Source: Microbacterium sp. MPKO10
GTDB lineage: Bacteria > Actinomycetota > Actinomycetes > Actinomycetales > Microbacteriaceae
DNA: 64,000 nt
Reading direction: 5' to 3'
Assembly (NCBI RefSeq): GCF_026107415.2
Contig: NZ_JAPCHX010000006.1
Location: forward strand, 434,001 to 498,000
Positions 10,034 to 20,856 of the stretch are shown piece after piece. The position numbers and the translations under genes are program-made. Within the stretch, counting starts at the first letter, position 1. The number at the start of each line of letters is the position of its first letter. Below the pieces are notes generated by a model, which was given only the letters and a program-made list of their open reading frames with translations, was not told where the DNA came from and did no database searches.

Positions 10034-11001
10034 CCTCCATAGCCGCGCCTCCGTTATCGCGTGCCCACCGCATCGGGCGGTGGGCACTGCAGCGGTTGGT
10101 CGGCGGCGTGGTCGTCCTCGCCGCCACGGCGACGATCGTGTTTTTCGCCATGCGGCTCATCCCGGGCGACCCCGCCGAGGCGATACTCGGCGGTCCTGGG
10201 TCGCAGACATCAGCCGAAGCGCTGGCACGCGTGCGCGCAGAGTACGGCCTCGATGATCCTCTCGGTGTGCAGTACCTCCACCATCTGGCGCGACTGGCCA
10301 CCGGTGACCTCGGAACCTCGTATTCCCTGCGTATGCCGGTCGCCGACGTCATCGGACCGCTCCTTGTCTCAACGCTTGTGCTCGCGTTTTCCGCGCTCGC
10401 CGTGGCATGGGCGCTCGCCGTCCCCCTCACGCTGTTCTCCACCCGGGGCAGCAGGGTGGCCGCGCTTGTGGGCAATGGCCTCGAACTCACGGCAGCCTCA
10501 CTTCCGCACTTCTGGCTGGCATCGATCCTCATCGTCACTTTCAGCACCGGACTCGGCTGGCTTCCCCCGATCAGCACAGGAGGGGTGCTGGGTCTTGTCC
10601 TCCCCACGCTCACGCTCGCCATCCCCGTCGCCGGTTTTCTCGCCCAGGTGATGCGGGACTCATTGCTCGATGCTCTCGCATCACCGTTTGTTCTGGCGTC
10701 CCGGGCCCGTGGCGCCGGAGACGCGCGCGTGCGCTTCGTCCACGCGCTCAGACACGCTGCCCTTCCCGGAGTCAACCTCACGGCGTGGGCATTCGGTTAC
10801 CTTGTCAGCGGTGCCGTGGTCGTCGAAACGATCTTTGCCCGCCCGGGGCTGGGACGCAGTCTCGTCAGTGCCGTGCTCGACCGCGACGTCCCCTTGGTCA
10901 CCGCGATCGTCGTCGTCACTGCGGCCGCGTACGTACTCATCATGATCGTTGCCGATGCCGCGGCCCGTATCGCCGATCCTCGAATCGAGGAGCGCGCATG
11001 A
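10030..11001 (+). CDS. ABC transporter permease, DppB/OppB type
   Basis: 323 residues with about six membrane segments. N-terminal signature RRLVGG-like start followed by FFAMRLIPGDPAEAILGG, typical of DppB proteins. The cytoplasmic EAA-type loop is at LASRARGAGDARVRFVHALRHAALPG. It overlaps the preceding and following genes by 4 bases each, so the operon is translationally coupled. Pairs with the DppC-type permease encoded next to form the translocation pore. Confidence 0.93.
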   Translation: MTSIAAPPLSRAHRIGRWALQRLVGGVVVLAATATIVFFAMRLIPGDPAEAILGGPGSQTSAEALARVRAEYGLDDPLGVQYLHHLARLATGDLGTSYSLRMPVADVIGPLLVSTLVLAFSALAVAWALAVPLTLFSTRGSRVAALVGNGLELTAASLPHFWLASILIVTFSTGLGWLPPISTGGVLGLVLPTLTLAIPVAGFLAQVMRDSLLDALASPFVLASRARGAGDARVRFVHALRHAALPGVNLTAWAFGYLVSGAVVVETIFARPGLGRSLVSAVLDRDVPLVTAIVVVTAAAYVLIMIVADAAARIADPRIEERA

Positions 11002-11843
11002 GCGATATCGAACTGCTGACCAGACGACATTCACTCACGGCGTCCCGGCATACCGGTACCGTTCTTGCCGGTGCGATCGCCGCTGTGCTTGTGCTGTGCG
11101 CGGTTGCTCCGGGGCTCATGGCACCGGCGGATCCTCTCGCTGTGAACCCGCACGATTCATTCGCCGCGCCCAGCATCGCGCATCTCTTCGGAACCGATGA
11201 GTCTGGCCGAGACGTCCTGAGCCGGGTTATCTTCGGCGCACGCGACTCACTCACTATCGGCGCGGCCGCGACAGGAATCGGGCTTATCGGCGGCACGGTT
11301 CTCGGGATCATCGGCGGTTTGCTCGGCCGTTGGGCTCACGCCGTCGTCGGTCGTGTCATCGAGGTTTTCTTCGCCTTCCCCGGCCTGCTGCTCGCACTTC
11401 TGGTCATCGTTGTGGCCGGTCCGGGGCCAATGTCCGTCATTATCGCCGTCGGCCTGTCGACGGCCCCCGGCTACGCCCGCATCATTCAATCGCGTATCCT
11501 CCAGGTTCGCGTCTCTCCGTATGTTGAAGCCGCACGCGTGCTCGGTCGCACGCCCCTGCGCATTCTCACCCGCACAATCGCACCGAATACTGCCGCACCG
11601 CTTGTCGTGCTCGCCACCTTGGGGATCGGGCAGGCCATCGTCTGGGCAGCATCCCTCAGCTATCTCGGGCTGGGTGCGCAACCACCCTCTCCCGAGTGGG
11701 GCGCGATGCTCAACAACGGCCGCACCTATCTGCAGACAGCACCGTGGATGACGATTATGCCCGGACTCGTCATCCTCGCCGCCACGATGTCGTTCACCGT
11801 CCTCGGGCGTGCACTTTCGCGACGAACGGAAGGACGCGCATGA
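10998..11843 (+). CDS. ABC transporter permease, DppC/OppC type
   Basis: 281 residues from ATG 10998, which overlaps the stop of the upstream permease (ATGA); the frame is open further upstream but that part overlaps the other permease. Typical features: an N-terminal helix, the block LFGTDESGRDVLSRVIFGARDSLTIG, and the EAA loop YVEAARVLGRTPLRILTRTI. Second permease half of the importer. Confidence 0.93.
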   Translation: MSDIELLTRRHSLTASRHTGTVLAGAIAAVLVLCAVAPGLMAPADPLAVNPHDSFAAPSIAHLFGTDESGRDVLSRVIFGARDSLTIGAAATGIGLIGGTVLGIIGGLLGRWAHAVVGRVIEVFFAFPGLLLALLVIVVAGPGPMSVIIAVGLSTAPGYARIIQSRILQVRVSPYVEAARVLGRTPLRILTRTIAPNTAAPLVVLATLGIGQAIVWAASLSYLGLGAQPPSPEWGAMLNNGRTYLQTAPWMTIMPGLVILAATMSFTVLGRALSRRTEGRA

Positions 11844-13423
11844 ACACCGTACTCACGGTCGACGGGCTTTCTGTCGATTTCGGGGGCAGACCTGTCGTGC
11901 ACGATGTCTCGTTTTCTCTGGCAGCGGGAGAATGCCTGGCCGTCGTCGGCGAGTCCGGGGCGGGAAAGAGCGTGCTTGTCCGCAGCCTGCTCGGGTTGAG
12001 CGGCGGCACTGTCGCAGCCCGAAAAATGGCGACGCCACGAGAGGATCTCACGCAGGTGTCCGAGCGGCGCTGGCGTAGAATTCGCGGTTCGCAGGTCGGG
12101 CTCATTCTCCAGGATGCTCTCGGCTCGCTCGATCCCCTCCGCACCGTCGGGAGGGAGATCGATGAGGCTCTGCGCCTCCAGACCCGTCTCTCCGCCCGAG
12201 AGCGCCGTGAACGTGCGGAGTCCTTACTCGAGAGTGTCGGCCTGCCCGAGCCGAAGCTCCGCCTGAGGCAGCGTTCGGGACAGCTGTCCGGTGGCCAGCG
12301 ACAACGCGCACTCATCGCCACGGCGATCGCCGCAGATCCGCCGATCCTCATTGCCGACGAACCGACAACGGCTCTCGACGTGTCAACACAGGCGCGCATC
12401 CTCGCGCTGCTACAAGACCTCACCGCCCGCGGTACAGGCCTGATCCTCGTGAGCCACGACCTTGCCGTCGTTCGCACGATTGCTGATCGCGTGATGGTCA
12501 TGGATGGCGGTCGCGTGGTCGAATCCGGCTTTGCGGACGACGTTCTCGATCACCCGCGCACTGATATCACGCGCACACTTCTCGCTTCTGTCCCGTCGTC
12601 GAAGCCACGCGGAGAGCGGCTGCTGTCGCACAGCCCTCAGCCGCTGCCCGTGCAACGGCAGCGCACGGCGGCCGAGCTTCGAGCCACACAGATCTCTGTG
12701 TCTTTCGGACGCGGGACGCGACGGTTCACCGCGCTCTCCGATGTCAGCTGTCGTGTTGCATCGGGGCGCACGCTCGGCATCGTCGGCGAGTCCGGCTCCG
12801 GAAAAACGACACTGGCGCGGGCATTTCTCGGTCTCGCCCCCATCGATAGCGGATCGGTCACACTCGATGGCGGGGCCTGGGCGAACATTCCAGAGCGCGC
12901 ACGCCGTGCACGCCGTCGATCCGTGGGGTACGTCACGCAGGACAGCTTTGCGTCGTTTGACCCTCGGTGGACCGTCGGGCGCATCATTGCGGATGCCGTC
13001 GGGCGCGACGAAGGCGGCACGGCACCGAAATCGCGCGTCGCCGAGCTTCTGACGCAGGTGCAACTCGACAACGCGCTAGCCAATCGCTCACCTGCAACGC
13101 TGTCAGGCGGACAGAGACAACGCGTGGCGATCGCCCGCGCGCTCGCCGGCGATCCGGGTCTTCTCGTGCTCGATGAGCCTGTGTCGGCCCTCGACGTCAC
13201 CGTCCAAGCACAAATCCTCGACCTGCTCGATGATCTGCAGCGTGTCAAAGGACTCGGTTATCTGCTGATCAGCCACGACATGGGCGTCATCCAGCATATG
13301 AGCGACGAGATCATCGTTCTGCGCAATGGCCGCATCGTCGAGCAGGGCGAGCCGGATGCTGTGCTCTCACGCCCCTCAGATCCCTATACCCGCGCACTTC
13401 TCGCAGACACGCCGCAGCTCTAG
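11840..13423 (+). CDS. ABC transporter ATP-binding protein with two fused nucleotide-binding domains (DppD-DppF type)
   Basis: 527 residues, start ATG 11840 overlapping the permease stop. Two complete ATPase domains are fused. The first has Walker A GESGAGKS (about 38-45), signature LSGGQRQRALIATAIA and Walker B ILIADEPTTALD. The second has GESGSGKTT (about 317), LSGGQRQRVAIARALA and LLVLDEPVSALD. Fusion removes the need for separate DppD and DppF. Its TAG stop shares the palindrome CTAG (13420-13423) with the convergent acyltransferase stop. Confidence 0.94.
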   Translation: MNTVLTVDGLSVDFGGRPVVHDVSFSLAAGECLAVVGESGAGKSVLVRSLLGLSGGTVAARKMATPREDLTQVSERRWRRIRGSQVGLILQDALGSLDPLRTVGREIDEALRLQTRLSARERRERAESLLESVGLPEPKLRLRQRSGQLSGGQRQRALIATAIAADPPILIADEPTTALDVSTQARILALLQDLTARGTGLILVSHDLAVVRTIADRVMVMDGGRVVESGFADDVLDHPRTDITRTLLASVPSSKPRGERLLSHSPQPLPVQRQRTAAELRATQISVSFGRGTRRFTALSDVSCRVASGRTLGIVGESGSGKTTLARAFLGLAPIDSGSVTLDGGAWANIPERARRARRRSVGYVTQDSFASFDPRWTVGRIIADAVGRDEGGTAPKSRVAELLTQVQLDNALANRSPATLSGGQRQRVAIARALAGDPGLLVLDEPVSALDVTVQAQILDLLDDLQRVKGLGYLLISHDMGVIQHMSDEIIVLRNGRIVEQGEPDAVLSRPSDPYTRALLADTPQL

Positions 13424-15543
13424 GCGGATGCTGACTCGACGACGTTCGCGATCTCGTCGCCGAACGGAGCGGCGAGCGTCGACGAGTACACCCAGCTGAT
13501 GTGGTGGGTGTCGCGGAAGGCCAGCACACCGCCGATAACGGGCGGACATTCGCCGTCGACAATGAAGTAGTCGCTCATGTCAATCAACGAGACACGGGCA
13601 TCACTCGTTTCTTCAGCGGCCTCGGCGAGCGGATCCTCTCCGAACGCATCATCAACAGGTACCGCGCACTCCTCCCCGGCCTTCGTCCCGTAGGCCGTCA
13701 CACAACTGAGAACATCGCTGTTCATGCGGGGAGTGTCGCGCACCGCGATGATGCTGCCGATGTGGTCGGGAAGCTCACTCCACCGCTCCTCATATGCCGA
13801 GATAGCGGTGTCCTGCCACGACCGTCCGTCCTCCGCTTCAACAGGGTTCGCTGACTTCGCGGAGGTCACGATGGTGTCGATCTCCGTGTGTTCGTCGAGG
13901 TAGGCTTTCGCCTCGTCGTTCCAGGTCGTGCAGGTATCGACGAGCGCGGCCACCTCGGCATCCGATTTCTCTGGCTCGTCACGCGGGACCCCGATATAGG
14001 GGCAGGATGCCTTCGTCAGAACCGTAACGTGCCAATTCCGCTCGTCCGCGGTACTCGTGAGCGCGCTCAGCCACTGCTCCGCGTGAGAGTCTCCGACAAG
14101 AGCGATGACCTCGTCAGCATCCGCAACATCGGCCCCGTATTCGCAGACCTTGAGTTCATCATCGCGCGTGTTGGTGATGCAGCGCTCGGGAGACTTGTCA
14201 ACGAGGGCCGGATCAGGAACAGCGACGGTGTCCGGCTCGACGGTGCACCCGGACCCCGGCTCCATGGCTGCTGCGCCAAAGCACGGCTCGTCACTTTGCA
14301 CGAGGGTCTCGAGCTCCTTCTGGCTGGTCTTGACCTGCTGGTCGGCCACGCCGACGCCGGTCATTGTCACTGCGACAACGACCCCCATCGCCGCCGCTGT
14401 CGCGGCGAAGGTCAGACGCGGACGCCACGACCGTGTCACACCGATGCGCACCGGATCTTCGACCCAGACCTTCGATGCCCACGCCAGAAGAAGCGTGAGG
14501 GCAGTGATCACGAGAAGATCGACAGCGCCAACCGGTCGCTTCACAATTAACGGGGCAAGGATGATGAGGGGGAAGTGCCAGAGATACACGCTGTACGACA
14601 CGTCGCCCAGCCACTGCATGGGGCGCACCGCGAGCACACGGCGGGGTGACCAGACCGGGCTCGGGTCGTGCGCCACAATGACGGCGACCGTCGCAAGCAC
14701 CGGCAGCAGCGCTGTGTATCCGGGGAACGGGGTGTCACCGGTGTAGACGAACGCGCTCACCATGATGCCGGCCAGGCCGACCCACGCCAGCACGGCCCGG
14801 GCTCTCTGGGGTATCGCCTCAACGAACCCCGGTCGGGACACGACTACGAGAGCCGTGAGGCCACCGAGTGCGAACTCCCACGCGCGTGTCGTCGTCACGA
14901 AGTAGGCCGCAGCGGGGTCGAACGCGGTCTGCCATAGCGACCAACCGAACGAGACGACAGCGACCGAGCCCATGACGATCGCGATCATGCGGTTCCGGCT
15001 GCCCGAACGTGACCGGGCGGCGAGCCAGATCGCGGCCACCATCAGAAGCGGCCAGACAATGTAGAACTGTTCTTCTGTCGACAGCGACCAGTAGTGCTGC
15101 ACCGGGGATGCCTGAGCCTCCGCCGCCATGTAGTCGACAGCCTGGTCGGCCAGCATCCAATTCTGCCCGTACAGCGCCGACGCGGCCACCTGCGAGAGGA
15201 ACCCGGGCCTGAACCCGGTCGGAACGAACACCCAGACCGCGGCGACGGTCAGCGCCAGCACCAGCATCGCGGCGGGCAGCAGACGCCGAGCTCGCCGTGC
15301 CCAGAATCGCGGCAGATTCACACCGTCGCTTGTGGTGATCTCGCGCATGAGATGCGCGGTGATCAAGAACCCCGAGATCACAAAGAAGACGTCGACTCCG
15401 ACGTATCCTCCGGGGAGGGCAGCAGGGACGAAGTGGAAGATCACCACAATGCCCACGGCGATCGCCCGCAGGCCCTGGATATCGGTCCGCACGTCGGTCG
15501 CGCGTCCGCTCGTCTTCTGAGACATGAGTGGATCACCAGCCAT
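13420..15543 (-). CDS. Membrane O-acyltransferase with C-terminal SGNH domain (OafA/YrhL type)
   Basis: 707 residues. The first 380 or so form the acyltransferase-3 membrane domain with the usual opening (DIQGLRAIAVGIVVIFHF, then GGYVGVDVFFVISGFLI) and about ten helices. The C-terminal 300 residues form an SGNH hydrolase-like domain with block I ALVGDSHAEQW and a late DTHHISWVYS block carrying the Asp/His pair. Such proteins O-acylate surface sugars or peptidoglycan. The start is either ATG 15543 or ATG 15525; neither has a strong SD. It is a single gene; I cannot name the substrate. Confidence 0.9.
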   Translation of the reverse strand: MAGDPLMSQKTSGRATDVRTDIQGLRAIAVGIVVIFHFVPAALPGGYVGVDVFFVISGFLITAHLMREITTSDGVNLPRFWARRARRLLPAAMLVLALTVAAVWVFVPTGFRPGFLSQVAASALYGQNWMLADQAVDYMAAEAQASPVQHYWSLSTEEQFYIVWPLLMVAAIWLAARSRSGSRNRMIAIVMGSVAVVSFGWSLWQTAFDPAAAYFVTTTRAWEFALGGLTALVVVSRPGFVEAIPQRARAVLAWVGLAGIMVSAFVYTGDTPFPGYTALLPVLATVAVIVAHDPSPVWSPRRVLAVRPMQWLGDVSYSVYLWHFPLIILAPLIVKRPVGAVDLLVITALTLLLAWASKVWVEDPVRIGVTRSWRPRLTFAATAAAMGVVVAVTMTGVGVADQQVKTSQKELETLVQSDEPCFGAAAMEPGSGCTVEPDTVAVPDPALVDKSPERCITNTRDDELKVCEYGADVADADEVIALVGDSHAEQWLSALTSTADERNWHVTVLTKASCPYIGVPRDEPEKSDAEVAALVDTCTTWNDEAKAYLDEHTEIDTIVTSAKSANPVEAEDGRSWQDTAISAYEERWSELPDHIGSIIAVRDTPRMNSDVLSCVTAYGTKAGEECAVPVDDAFGEDPLAEAAEETSDARVSLIDMSDYFIVDGECPPVIGGVLAFRDTHHISWVYSSTLAAPFGDEIANVVESASA

Positions 15544-15706
15544 TCGTCGAGTACCCCCACTTTAGGGGGCACACGTCATGCTCACGTCCAGTAGCCGTTC
15601 AGAAACCTGTCGATTTCCGTGCTCCGGGACGCGCCCAGTAGCATGAGACGATAACCGTCAAGGCACGTTCACACGGTGCCGCCCATATCGAACTGGAGTT
15701 GCCACA

Positions 15707-18283
15707 ATGACTGCTGTACCTGAAAAGCCCGCCCTCGAAGGACTCGAGGACCGTTGGGGTTCCGCCTGGGAGCAGTCTGGAACGTACCGGTTCGATCGCG
15801 ACGCTGCGGCGCACGGCGGGCGCCCCTGCGTCTATTCCATCGATACTCCCCCGCCCACAGCATCCGGATCTCTGCACATCGGGCATGTCTTCAGCTATAC
15901 ACACACGGATGTGATCGCCCGTTACCAGCGGATGATGGGGAAACAGGTCTTCTACCCGATGGGGTGGGATGACAATGGCCTGCCCACGGAACGCCGCGTG
16001 CAGAACTACTACGGGGTTCGCTGCGACCCGTCACTGCCCTACGATCCCGACTTCGTCCCTCCGCACAACGGTGACGGGAAAAGTATCAAGGCTGCCGATC
16101 AGCAGCCGATCTCCCGGCGCAACTTCATTGAACTCTGCGAGAAACTGACGGTCGAAGACGAGAAGCAGTTCGAAGACGTGTGGAGGCGACTGGGCCTCTC
16201 GGTCGACTGGACGCAGAGCTACCGGACCATCGGCGACGAGTCACTCGCCGTGAGCCAGAAGGCGTTTCTGAACAGCCTCGAACGGGGCGAGGCCTACCAG
16301 GCAATGGCTCCGACGCTCTGGGACATCACGTTCCGCACGGCTGTCGCCCAGGCAGAGCTTGAAGACAAGGACCAGCCGGGCACGTATCATCGCATCGCGT
16401 TCCACAAGCCAGACGGCGGAACGATCGAAATCGAAACAACTCGGCCTGAGTTGCTGCCCGCCTGTGTTGCGCTCGTCGCTCACCCCGATGACGAGCGCTA
16501 TCAGGAGTACTTCGGAACGTCGGTGACGACACCCGTGTTTGGCGTCGAGGTGCCGGTCCTCGCCCACCATCTGGCACAGCCGGACAAGGGTGCGGGCATC
16601 GCTATGATCTGTACCTTCGGCGATATCACCGACGTCGTGTGGTGGCGCGAACTCGACCTCCCCAACCGTGCGATCATCGGTTTTGATGGCCGCATCATCG
16701 CGGAGACGCCCGACGTCATCACGTCACCCGCTGGGCGTGAAGCCTACGCTGAGCTCGTCGGCAAGACGGTCTTCTCGGCAAAGAAGGAGGTCGTGCGCCA
16801 GCTGACCGAGGCCGGCGACCTTGTCGGAGAACCACGACCGATCACGCATCCGGTCAAGTTCTTCGAGAAGGGCGACAAACCGCTCGAGATCGTGTCAACG
16901 CGACAGTGGTATATCGCGAACGGGGCACGCGACGAAGCGCTCAGAGCACGGTTGCGTGAGCTCGGAACCGAGCTCAACTGGCATCCGGACTTCATGCGCG
17001 TTCGCTACGAGAATTGGGTTGGCGGACTGACCGGTGACTGGCTCGTCTCGCGCCAGCGATTCTTCGGTGTGCCGATTCCGCTCTGGTACCCGGTTGACGC
17101 AGACGGGAACACTGATTTCGACTCCCCCATCGCCGCCAATGCGTCTGCCCTGCCCGTTGACCCGTCGAGCGATACAGCTCCGGGTTACGACGAGTCGCAG
17201 CGCGGAGTGCCCGGCGGTTTCGTTGGGGAACTCGATGTGCTCGACACGTGGGCAACGTCGTCGCTGACCCCACAGATCGCCGGCGGATGGGAACGGGACT
17301 CCGAGCTGTGGAGCCTCGTGCACCCATACGACTTGCGCCCGCAGGGCCAGGACATCATTCGCACCTGGTTGTTCTCGACGATGCTCCGGTCCGTCCTCGA
17401 AGACAATGTCTCGCCGTGGACCAACGCCTCGATCTCCGGCTTCATCGTCGACCCCGACCGCAAGAAGATGTCAAAGTCGAAGGGCAACGTCGTCACGCCC
17501 GCTGACATGCTCGTGAAGCACGGCTCGGACGCCGTGCGTTACTGGGCGGCATCCTCCCGGCTGGGCACCGATGCCGCGTTCGACCCGCAGAATCCCACGC
17601 AGATCAAGATCGGACGCCGCCTCGCCATCAAGATCTTGAATGCGTCCAAATTCATTCTCGGTTTCGAGGGCACGGATGCTGCTGACGTGACCGAGCCTCT
17701 CGACCTGAGCATGCTCGCAACTCTCGAGAGAGTGGTATCCGAGGCAACAACGGCGCTCTCCGCCTACGATCACGCGCGAGCGCTCGAAGTGACGGAGAGC
17801 TTCTTCTGGACGTTCTGCGATGACTACCTCGAGCTGGTGAAGGAACGCGCGTACGACGCGAACAACTCCGCTCGTTCTTCGGCTGTTTCGGCGCTCCGCC
17901 AGGCGCTCCACACGCTGCTGCGGCTTTTCGCTCCGTTCGTGCCCTTCGCAACCGAAGAGGCATGGTCGTGGTGGAATGACGGCTCGGTACACCAGGCATC
18001 CTGGCCAACGACCGAGGAGGTGGCGTCCGACGGCGACGAGCGCGTCCTTGCTCTCACCAGCTCGGCTCTCATCGGAATCCGTCGGGCGAAGACCGACGCC
18101 AAGGTGTCACAGAAGGTGCCCGTTGAGCACGCGACCGTCACGTGCCCCGCAGACCAGATCGACGCTGTGAAGAGTGCGGCACCAGATCTTGCTGCCGTCG
18201 GACGCATCGCGAACCTGGCGTTCACAGCCGGTGACGAAATCGGTGTCGCCGATATCCAGCTGGCACCGGTGCCCGAGGCCTAA
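15707..18283 (+). CDS. valS: Valyl-tRNA synthetase
   Basis: 858 residues; charges tRNA-Val. HIGH is at residues 57-60 in [18 protein letters not shown] near 587-591 in [16 protein letters not shown]. The insertion with FNxRP-like [23 protein letters not shown] is the editing domain. ATG 15707 has GGAG 8 bases upstream. I looked for a T-box in 15544-15706 and saw no UGGNACCGCG element. A small acidic protein gene follows after 9 bases. Confidence 0.97.
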   Translation: MTAVPEKPALEGLEDRWGSAWEQSGTYRFDRDAAAHGGRPCVYSIDTPPPTASGSLHIGHVFSYTHTDVIARYQRMMGKQVFYPMGWDDNGLPTERRVQNYYGVRCDPSLPYDPDFVPPHNGDGKSIKAADQQPISRRNFIELCEKLTVEDEKQFEDVWRRLGLSVDWTQSYRTIGDESLAVSQKAFLNSLERGEAYQAMAPTLWDITFRTAVAQAELEDKDQPGTYHRIAFHKPDGGTIEIETTRPELLPACVALVAHPDDERYQEYFGTSVTTPVFGVEVPVLAHHLAQPDKGAGIAMICTFGDITDVVWWRELDLPNRAIIGFDGRIIAETPDVITSPAGREAYAELVGKTVFSAKKEVVRQLTEAGDLVGEPRPITHPVKFFEKGDKPLEIVSTRQWYIANGARDEALRARLRELGTELNWHPDFMRVRYENWVGGLTGDWLVSRQRFFGVPIPLWYPVDADGNTDFDSPIAANASALPVDPSSDTAPGYDESQRGVPGGFVGELDVLDTWATSSLTPQIAGGWERDSELWSLVHPYDLRPQGQDIIRTWLFSTMLRSVLEDNVSPWTNASISGFIVDPDRKKMSKSKGNVVTPADMLVKHGSDAVRYWAASSRLGTDAAFDPQNPTQIKIGRRLAIKILNASKFILGFEGTDAADVTEPLDLSMLATLERVVSEATTALSAYDHARALEVTESFFWTFCDDYLELVKERAYDANNSARSSAVSALRQALHTLLRLFAPFVPFATEEAWSWWNDGSVHQASWPTTEEVASDGDERVLALTSSALIGIRRAKTDAKVSQKVPVEHATVTCPADQIDAVKSAAPDLAAVGRIANLAFTAGDEIGVADIQLAPVPEA

Positions 18284-18292
18284 GGAGCAGTC

Positions 18293-18553
18293 ATGCAACT
18301 CGGCACGCGGTGGGCAGTCGGTTCCCCATCCCCGAAGGCTCTTCCTCGCGTCGTGGGCGGTGCCGTCCACGACGTCGAAGCAGAGCTGCAGGCAGACGAC
18401 GTTGACGTCACCAGATGGGCGTGGACGTTGACATGGCTCGAAGGTCGGCCCGTCGTGGAGCTCGATGATGGCACGCTCATCACGTACAACGACGCAGAGG
18501 ACACGGCAACGGTACGCCAGGTCACAGACGAGGACGACGAAGACGACTACTGA
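18293..18553 (+). CDS. Small acidic protein of unknown function, valS-linked
   Basis: 86 residues, start ATG 18293 with AGGAGC 5 bases upstream, 9 bases after the valS stop, so almost certainly cotranscribed with valS. The middle has an alternating hydrophobic pattern (DVTRWAWTLTWLEGRPVVELDDGTL in part) suggesting a small beta-sheet domain; the tail is very acidic (DEDDEDDY). No signal peptide or membrane segment. I do not recognise a named family. Confidence 0.75.
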   Translation: MQLGTRWAVGSPSPKALPRVVGGAVHDVEAELQADDVDVTRWAWTLTWLEGRPVVELDDGTLITYNDAEDTATVRQVTDEDDEDDY

Positions 18554-18570
18554 GCCGCCTGCTCGGCGGC
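18554..18570. terminator. Hairpin after the valS operon
   Basis: GCCGCC (18554-18559) pairs with GGCGGC (18565-18570) around a 5-base loop, immediately after the TGA of the small acidic gene. It also lies just past the stop of the convergent methyltransferase. The stem is short and no U-tract follows. Confidence 0.45.
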
Positions 18571-18580
18571 AGGACGCCTC

Positions 18581-19393
18581 TCACTGTCGCTTGCGAGCGA
18601 TGACCTCACCGTGTGGAATGGCGAACCAACCCCGTGAGTCCTCAGACCACGCGCGCCAGGAGCGCGAGATAGCATCGAGCTCTTCAGCGTTCGCCGCGCC
18701 AGCCTCAATCGCTCGCACGGCGAAATCTGATTCCGTCGCGCGCTCAGCCCAGGTGAGCCCCCAGTGTTCGCGTTCCGCATCCGAGGAATACGACCAAATG
18801 GATGCTGAGGACTCCACAGTCTCGGCCCCGGCATCCAGCGCGATGGCTCGAAGCCGTCGCCCGATATCGGGGTCTCCGCCCACGCTGCGGGCTGCTGTGA
18901 GGTAGGCGGTGTGCCATTCCCCGAGCCCGGGCAGCTCCGGATACCACGAGGCACCGGAGTAGATCGCATCGCGGGCGGCCACGAGGCCGCCCGGGCGTGC
19001 CACCCGCAGCATCTCCGCAAACAGGCGTGTCGGCTCAGCGACGTGCTGCAGAACTTGATGCGCGTGAACGAGATCGTACGAGTCGTCGGGGGCGTCGATC
19101 TCGTAACCGCTCCCCGTCTCGAACGTGACGTTCGTCACGCCCAGGTCGGCGGCGTGCTCGGCCGCTCGGTCGACGATCGCCGGCTCGACGTCGATTCCCC
19201 GGACGAACCCAGGGAACACGCGCTCTGCGAGGTCGACGGAGATCGACCCGGGTCCGCACCCCACATCAAGCACGTGCATTCCTGCTGTGAGATGCGGGAT
19301 CAGGTAGGCGGCAGAATCCTCAACGGTGCGCACAGCGTGTGAGCGCACGACGCTCTCGTGATGACCGTGGACGTATCGATCGCGGCTGACCAT
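18581..19393 (-). CDS. Class I SAM-dependent methyltransferase
   Basis: 270 residues. Motif I is HVLDVGCGPGSISVDLAE (near residues 40-57); motif II follows with GIDVEPAIVDRAAEHA, and SYDLVHAHQVLQHVAEP is the post-motif region of the UbiE/Methyltransf_11 type. The substrate cannot be assigned. It is a single gene with no obvious partner; clpX lies 45 bp upstream on the same strand, so read-through is possible. Confidence 0.88.
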   Translation of the reverse strand: MVSRDRYVHGHHESVVRSHAVRTVEDSAAYLIPHLTAGMHVLDVGCGPGSISVDLAERVFPGFVRGIDVEPAIVDRAAEHAADLGVTNVTFETGSGYEIDAPDDSYDLVHAHQVLQHVAEPTRLFAEMLRVARPGGLVAARDAIYSGASWYPELPGLGEWHTAYLTAARSVGGDPDIGRRLRAIALDAGAETVESSASIWSYSSDAEREHWGLTWAERATESDFAVRAIEAGAANAEELDAISRSWRAWSEDSRGWFAIPHGEVIARKRQ

Positions 19394-19437
19394 TGCTCTA
19401 GGCTACTCGTGCCCCGGGTCCCGAGACACCGTCGCGC

Positions 19438-20709
19438 CTAGGCTGACTTCTCGCGACGCGCGTGCGTCTCGAGAACCGGCTCAGCACCCTCGGTCACAGC
19501 TTCGCGTGTGATGGTCACGCGTGCCACGTTCTCACTCGACGGAACGTCGAACATAATCGGCCCGAGAACATCCTCGAGGATCGCACGCAAGCCACGCGCT
19601 CCCGTCTTTCGTTCCACAGCGAGATCAGCGATCGCCTCGAGAGCATCCTTCTCGAACTCAAGCTCGACGCCATCCAGCTCGAACATCCGCTCGAACTGTT
19701 TCACAAGTGCGTTTCGCGGCTCAGTGAGAATCTGAACGAGGGCGTGCTGATCGAGTGGCGTCACGGTCGTGAGCACGGGCAGCCGGCCGATAAACTCCGG
19801 GATGAGCCCGAATTTGTGCAGATCCTCCGGAAGCACCTCGCTGAAAAGATCGGCATTGTCATCCTGCGAGTGCAGCGGTGCGCCGAACCCGATCCCGCGC
19901 TTGCCCGCGCGGTTGGAGACGATGTCTTCAAGCCCCGCGAATGCTCCGGCGACGATGAACAGCACGTTCGTCGTGTCGATCTGGATGAATTCCTGGTGCG
20001 GATGCTTGCGCCCGCCCTGCGGCGGCACGGAGGCGACGGTTCCCTCGAGGATCTTCAGGAGTGCCTGCTGCACACCCTCACCCGAGACATCTCGCGTAAT
20101 CGACGGGTTCTCTGCCTTGCGCGCGATCTTATCGATCTCGTCGATGTAGATGATGCCGGTCTCGGCACGCTTCACGTCATAGTCTGCCGCCTGCAGAAGC
20201 TTCAGGAGGATGTTCTCGACGTCCTCCCCCACATATCCGGCTTCCGTGAGCGCTGTCGCATCGGCAACCGCGAAGGGAACGTTCAGCTGCTTCGCCAGCG
20301 TCTGGGCGAGGTATGTCTTACCGCATCCGGTCGGCCCCACCATCAGAATGTTGCTCTTAGCGATCTCGACATCCTCGTGCATGTTGTCTGCACTGGTCAG
20401 CGTCGACCGGGCTTTCACACGCTTATAGTGGTTGTACACCGCGACAGCGAGCGAGCGTTTCGCCGGCTCCTGGCCAATCACGTATTCCTCGAGGAAGTCG
20501 AAGATCTCCTTCGGCTTGGGCAGCTCGAACTCCCCGGCTGCGGACTCTCCTGCCTCCGCGAGGCGCTCTTCGATGATCTCGTTGCAGAGTTCGACGCACT
20601 CATCGCAAATGTAGACTCCGGGTCCCGCGATCAGCTGCTGGACTTGCTTTTGGCTCTTGCCGCAGAAGGAGCACTTCAGCAGGTCGGCGCTCTCACCGAT
20701 TCGCGCCAT
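19438..20709 (-). CDS. clpX: ATP-dependent Clp protease ATP-binding subunit ClpX
   Basis: 423 residues from ATG 20709, chosen because AGGAGGAGG lies just upstream and the protein then starts at the ClpX zinc-binding domain. The C4 zinc site is Cys13, Cys16, Cys35, Cys38. Walker A is [12 protein letters not shown] near residue 125, with the [10 protein letters not shown] block downstream, Walker B IIYIDEID, and the [13 protein letters not shown] sensor-2 region near the C-terminus. The IGF-type ClpP-docking loop is present as RGIGFGAPL. It is not in an operon with clpP: a strong terminator separates them. Confidence 0.97.
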   Translation of the reverse strand: MARIGESADLLKCSFCGKSQKQVQQLIAGPGVYICDECVELCNEIIEERLAEAGESAAGEFELPKPKEIFDFLEEYVIGQEPAKRSLAVAVYNHYKRVKARSTLTSADNMHEDVEIAKSNILMVGPTGCGKTYLAQTLAKQLNVPFAVADATALTEAGYVGEDVENILLKLLQAADYDVKRAETGIIYIDEIDKIARKAENPSITRDVSGEGVQQALLKILEGTVASVPPQGGRKHPHQEFIQIDTTNVLFIVAGAFAGLEDIVSNRAGKRGIGFGAPLHSQDDNADLFSEVLPEDLHKFGLIPEFIGRLPVLTTVTPLDQHALVQILTEPRNALVKQFERMFELDGVELEFEKDALEAIADLAVERKTGARGLRAILEDVLGPIMFDVPSSENVARVTITREAVTEGAEPVLETHARREKSA

Positions 20710-20802
20710 GGGCGTGCCTCCTCCTCTGATTGCTGTGCATGTATCGAGCCTAACCTCTCGAGCCGACATCCCCGGCGAACTGTGACGCGTGTGTGTCACA
20801 GA

Positions 20803-20840
20803 GACGAACGGCGGCAGGCCTTGGCCCACCGCCGTTCGTC
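20803..20840 (-). terminator. Strong hairpin terminator after clpP2
   Basis: A perfect 12-bp stem, GACGAACGGCGG (20803-20814) with CCGCCGTTCGTC (20829-20840), with a 14-base loop that holds its own GGCC pairs. It starts 16 bases past the clpP2 stop and is followed on that strand by TCTCTGTG. It separates the tig-clpP1-clpP2 unit from clpX. Confidence 0.85.
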
Positions 20841-20856
20841 ACGATCTGCGTGTAAC

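Noticed and set aside
15544-15706. Possible T-box before valS
   Set aside because: No UGGNACCGCG element or stem I pattern is present, unlike the ileS leader.
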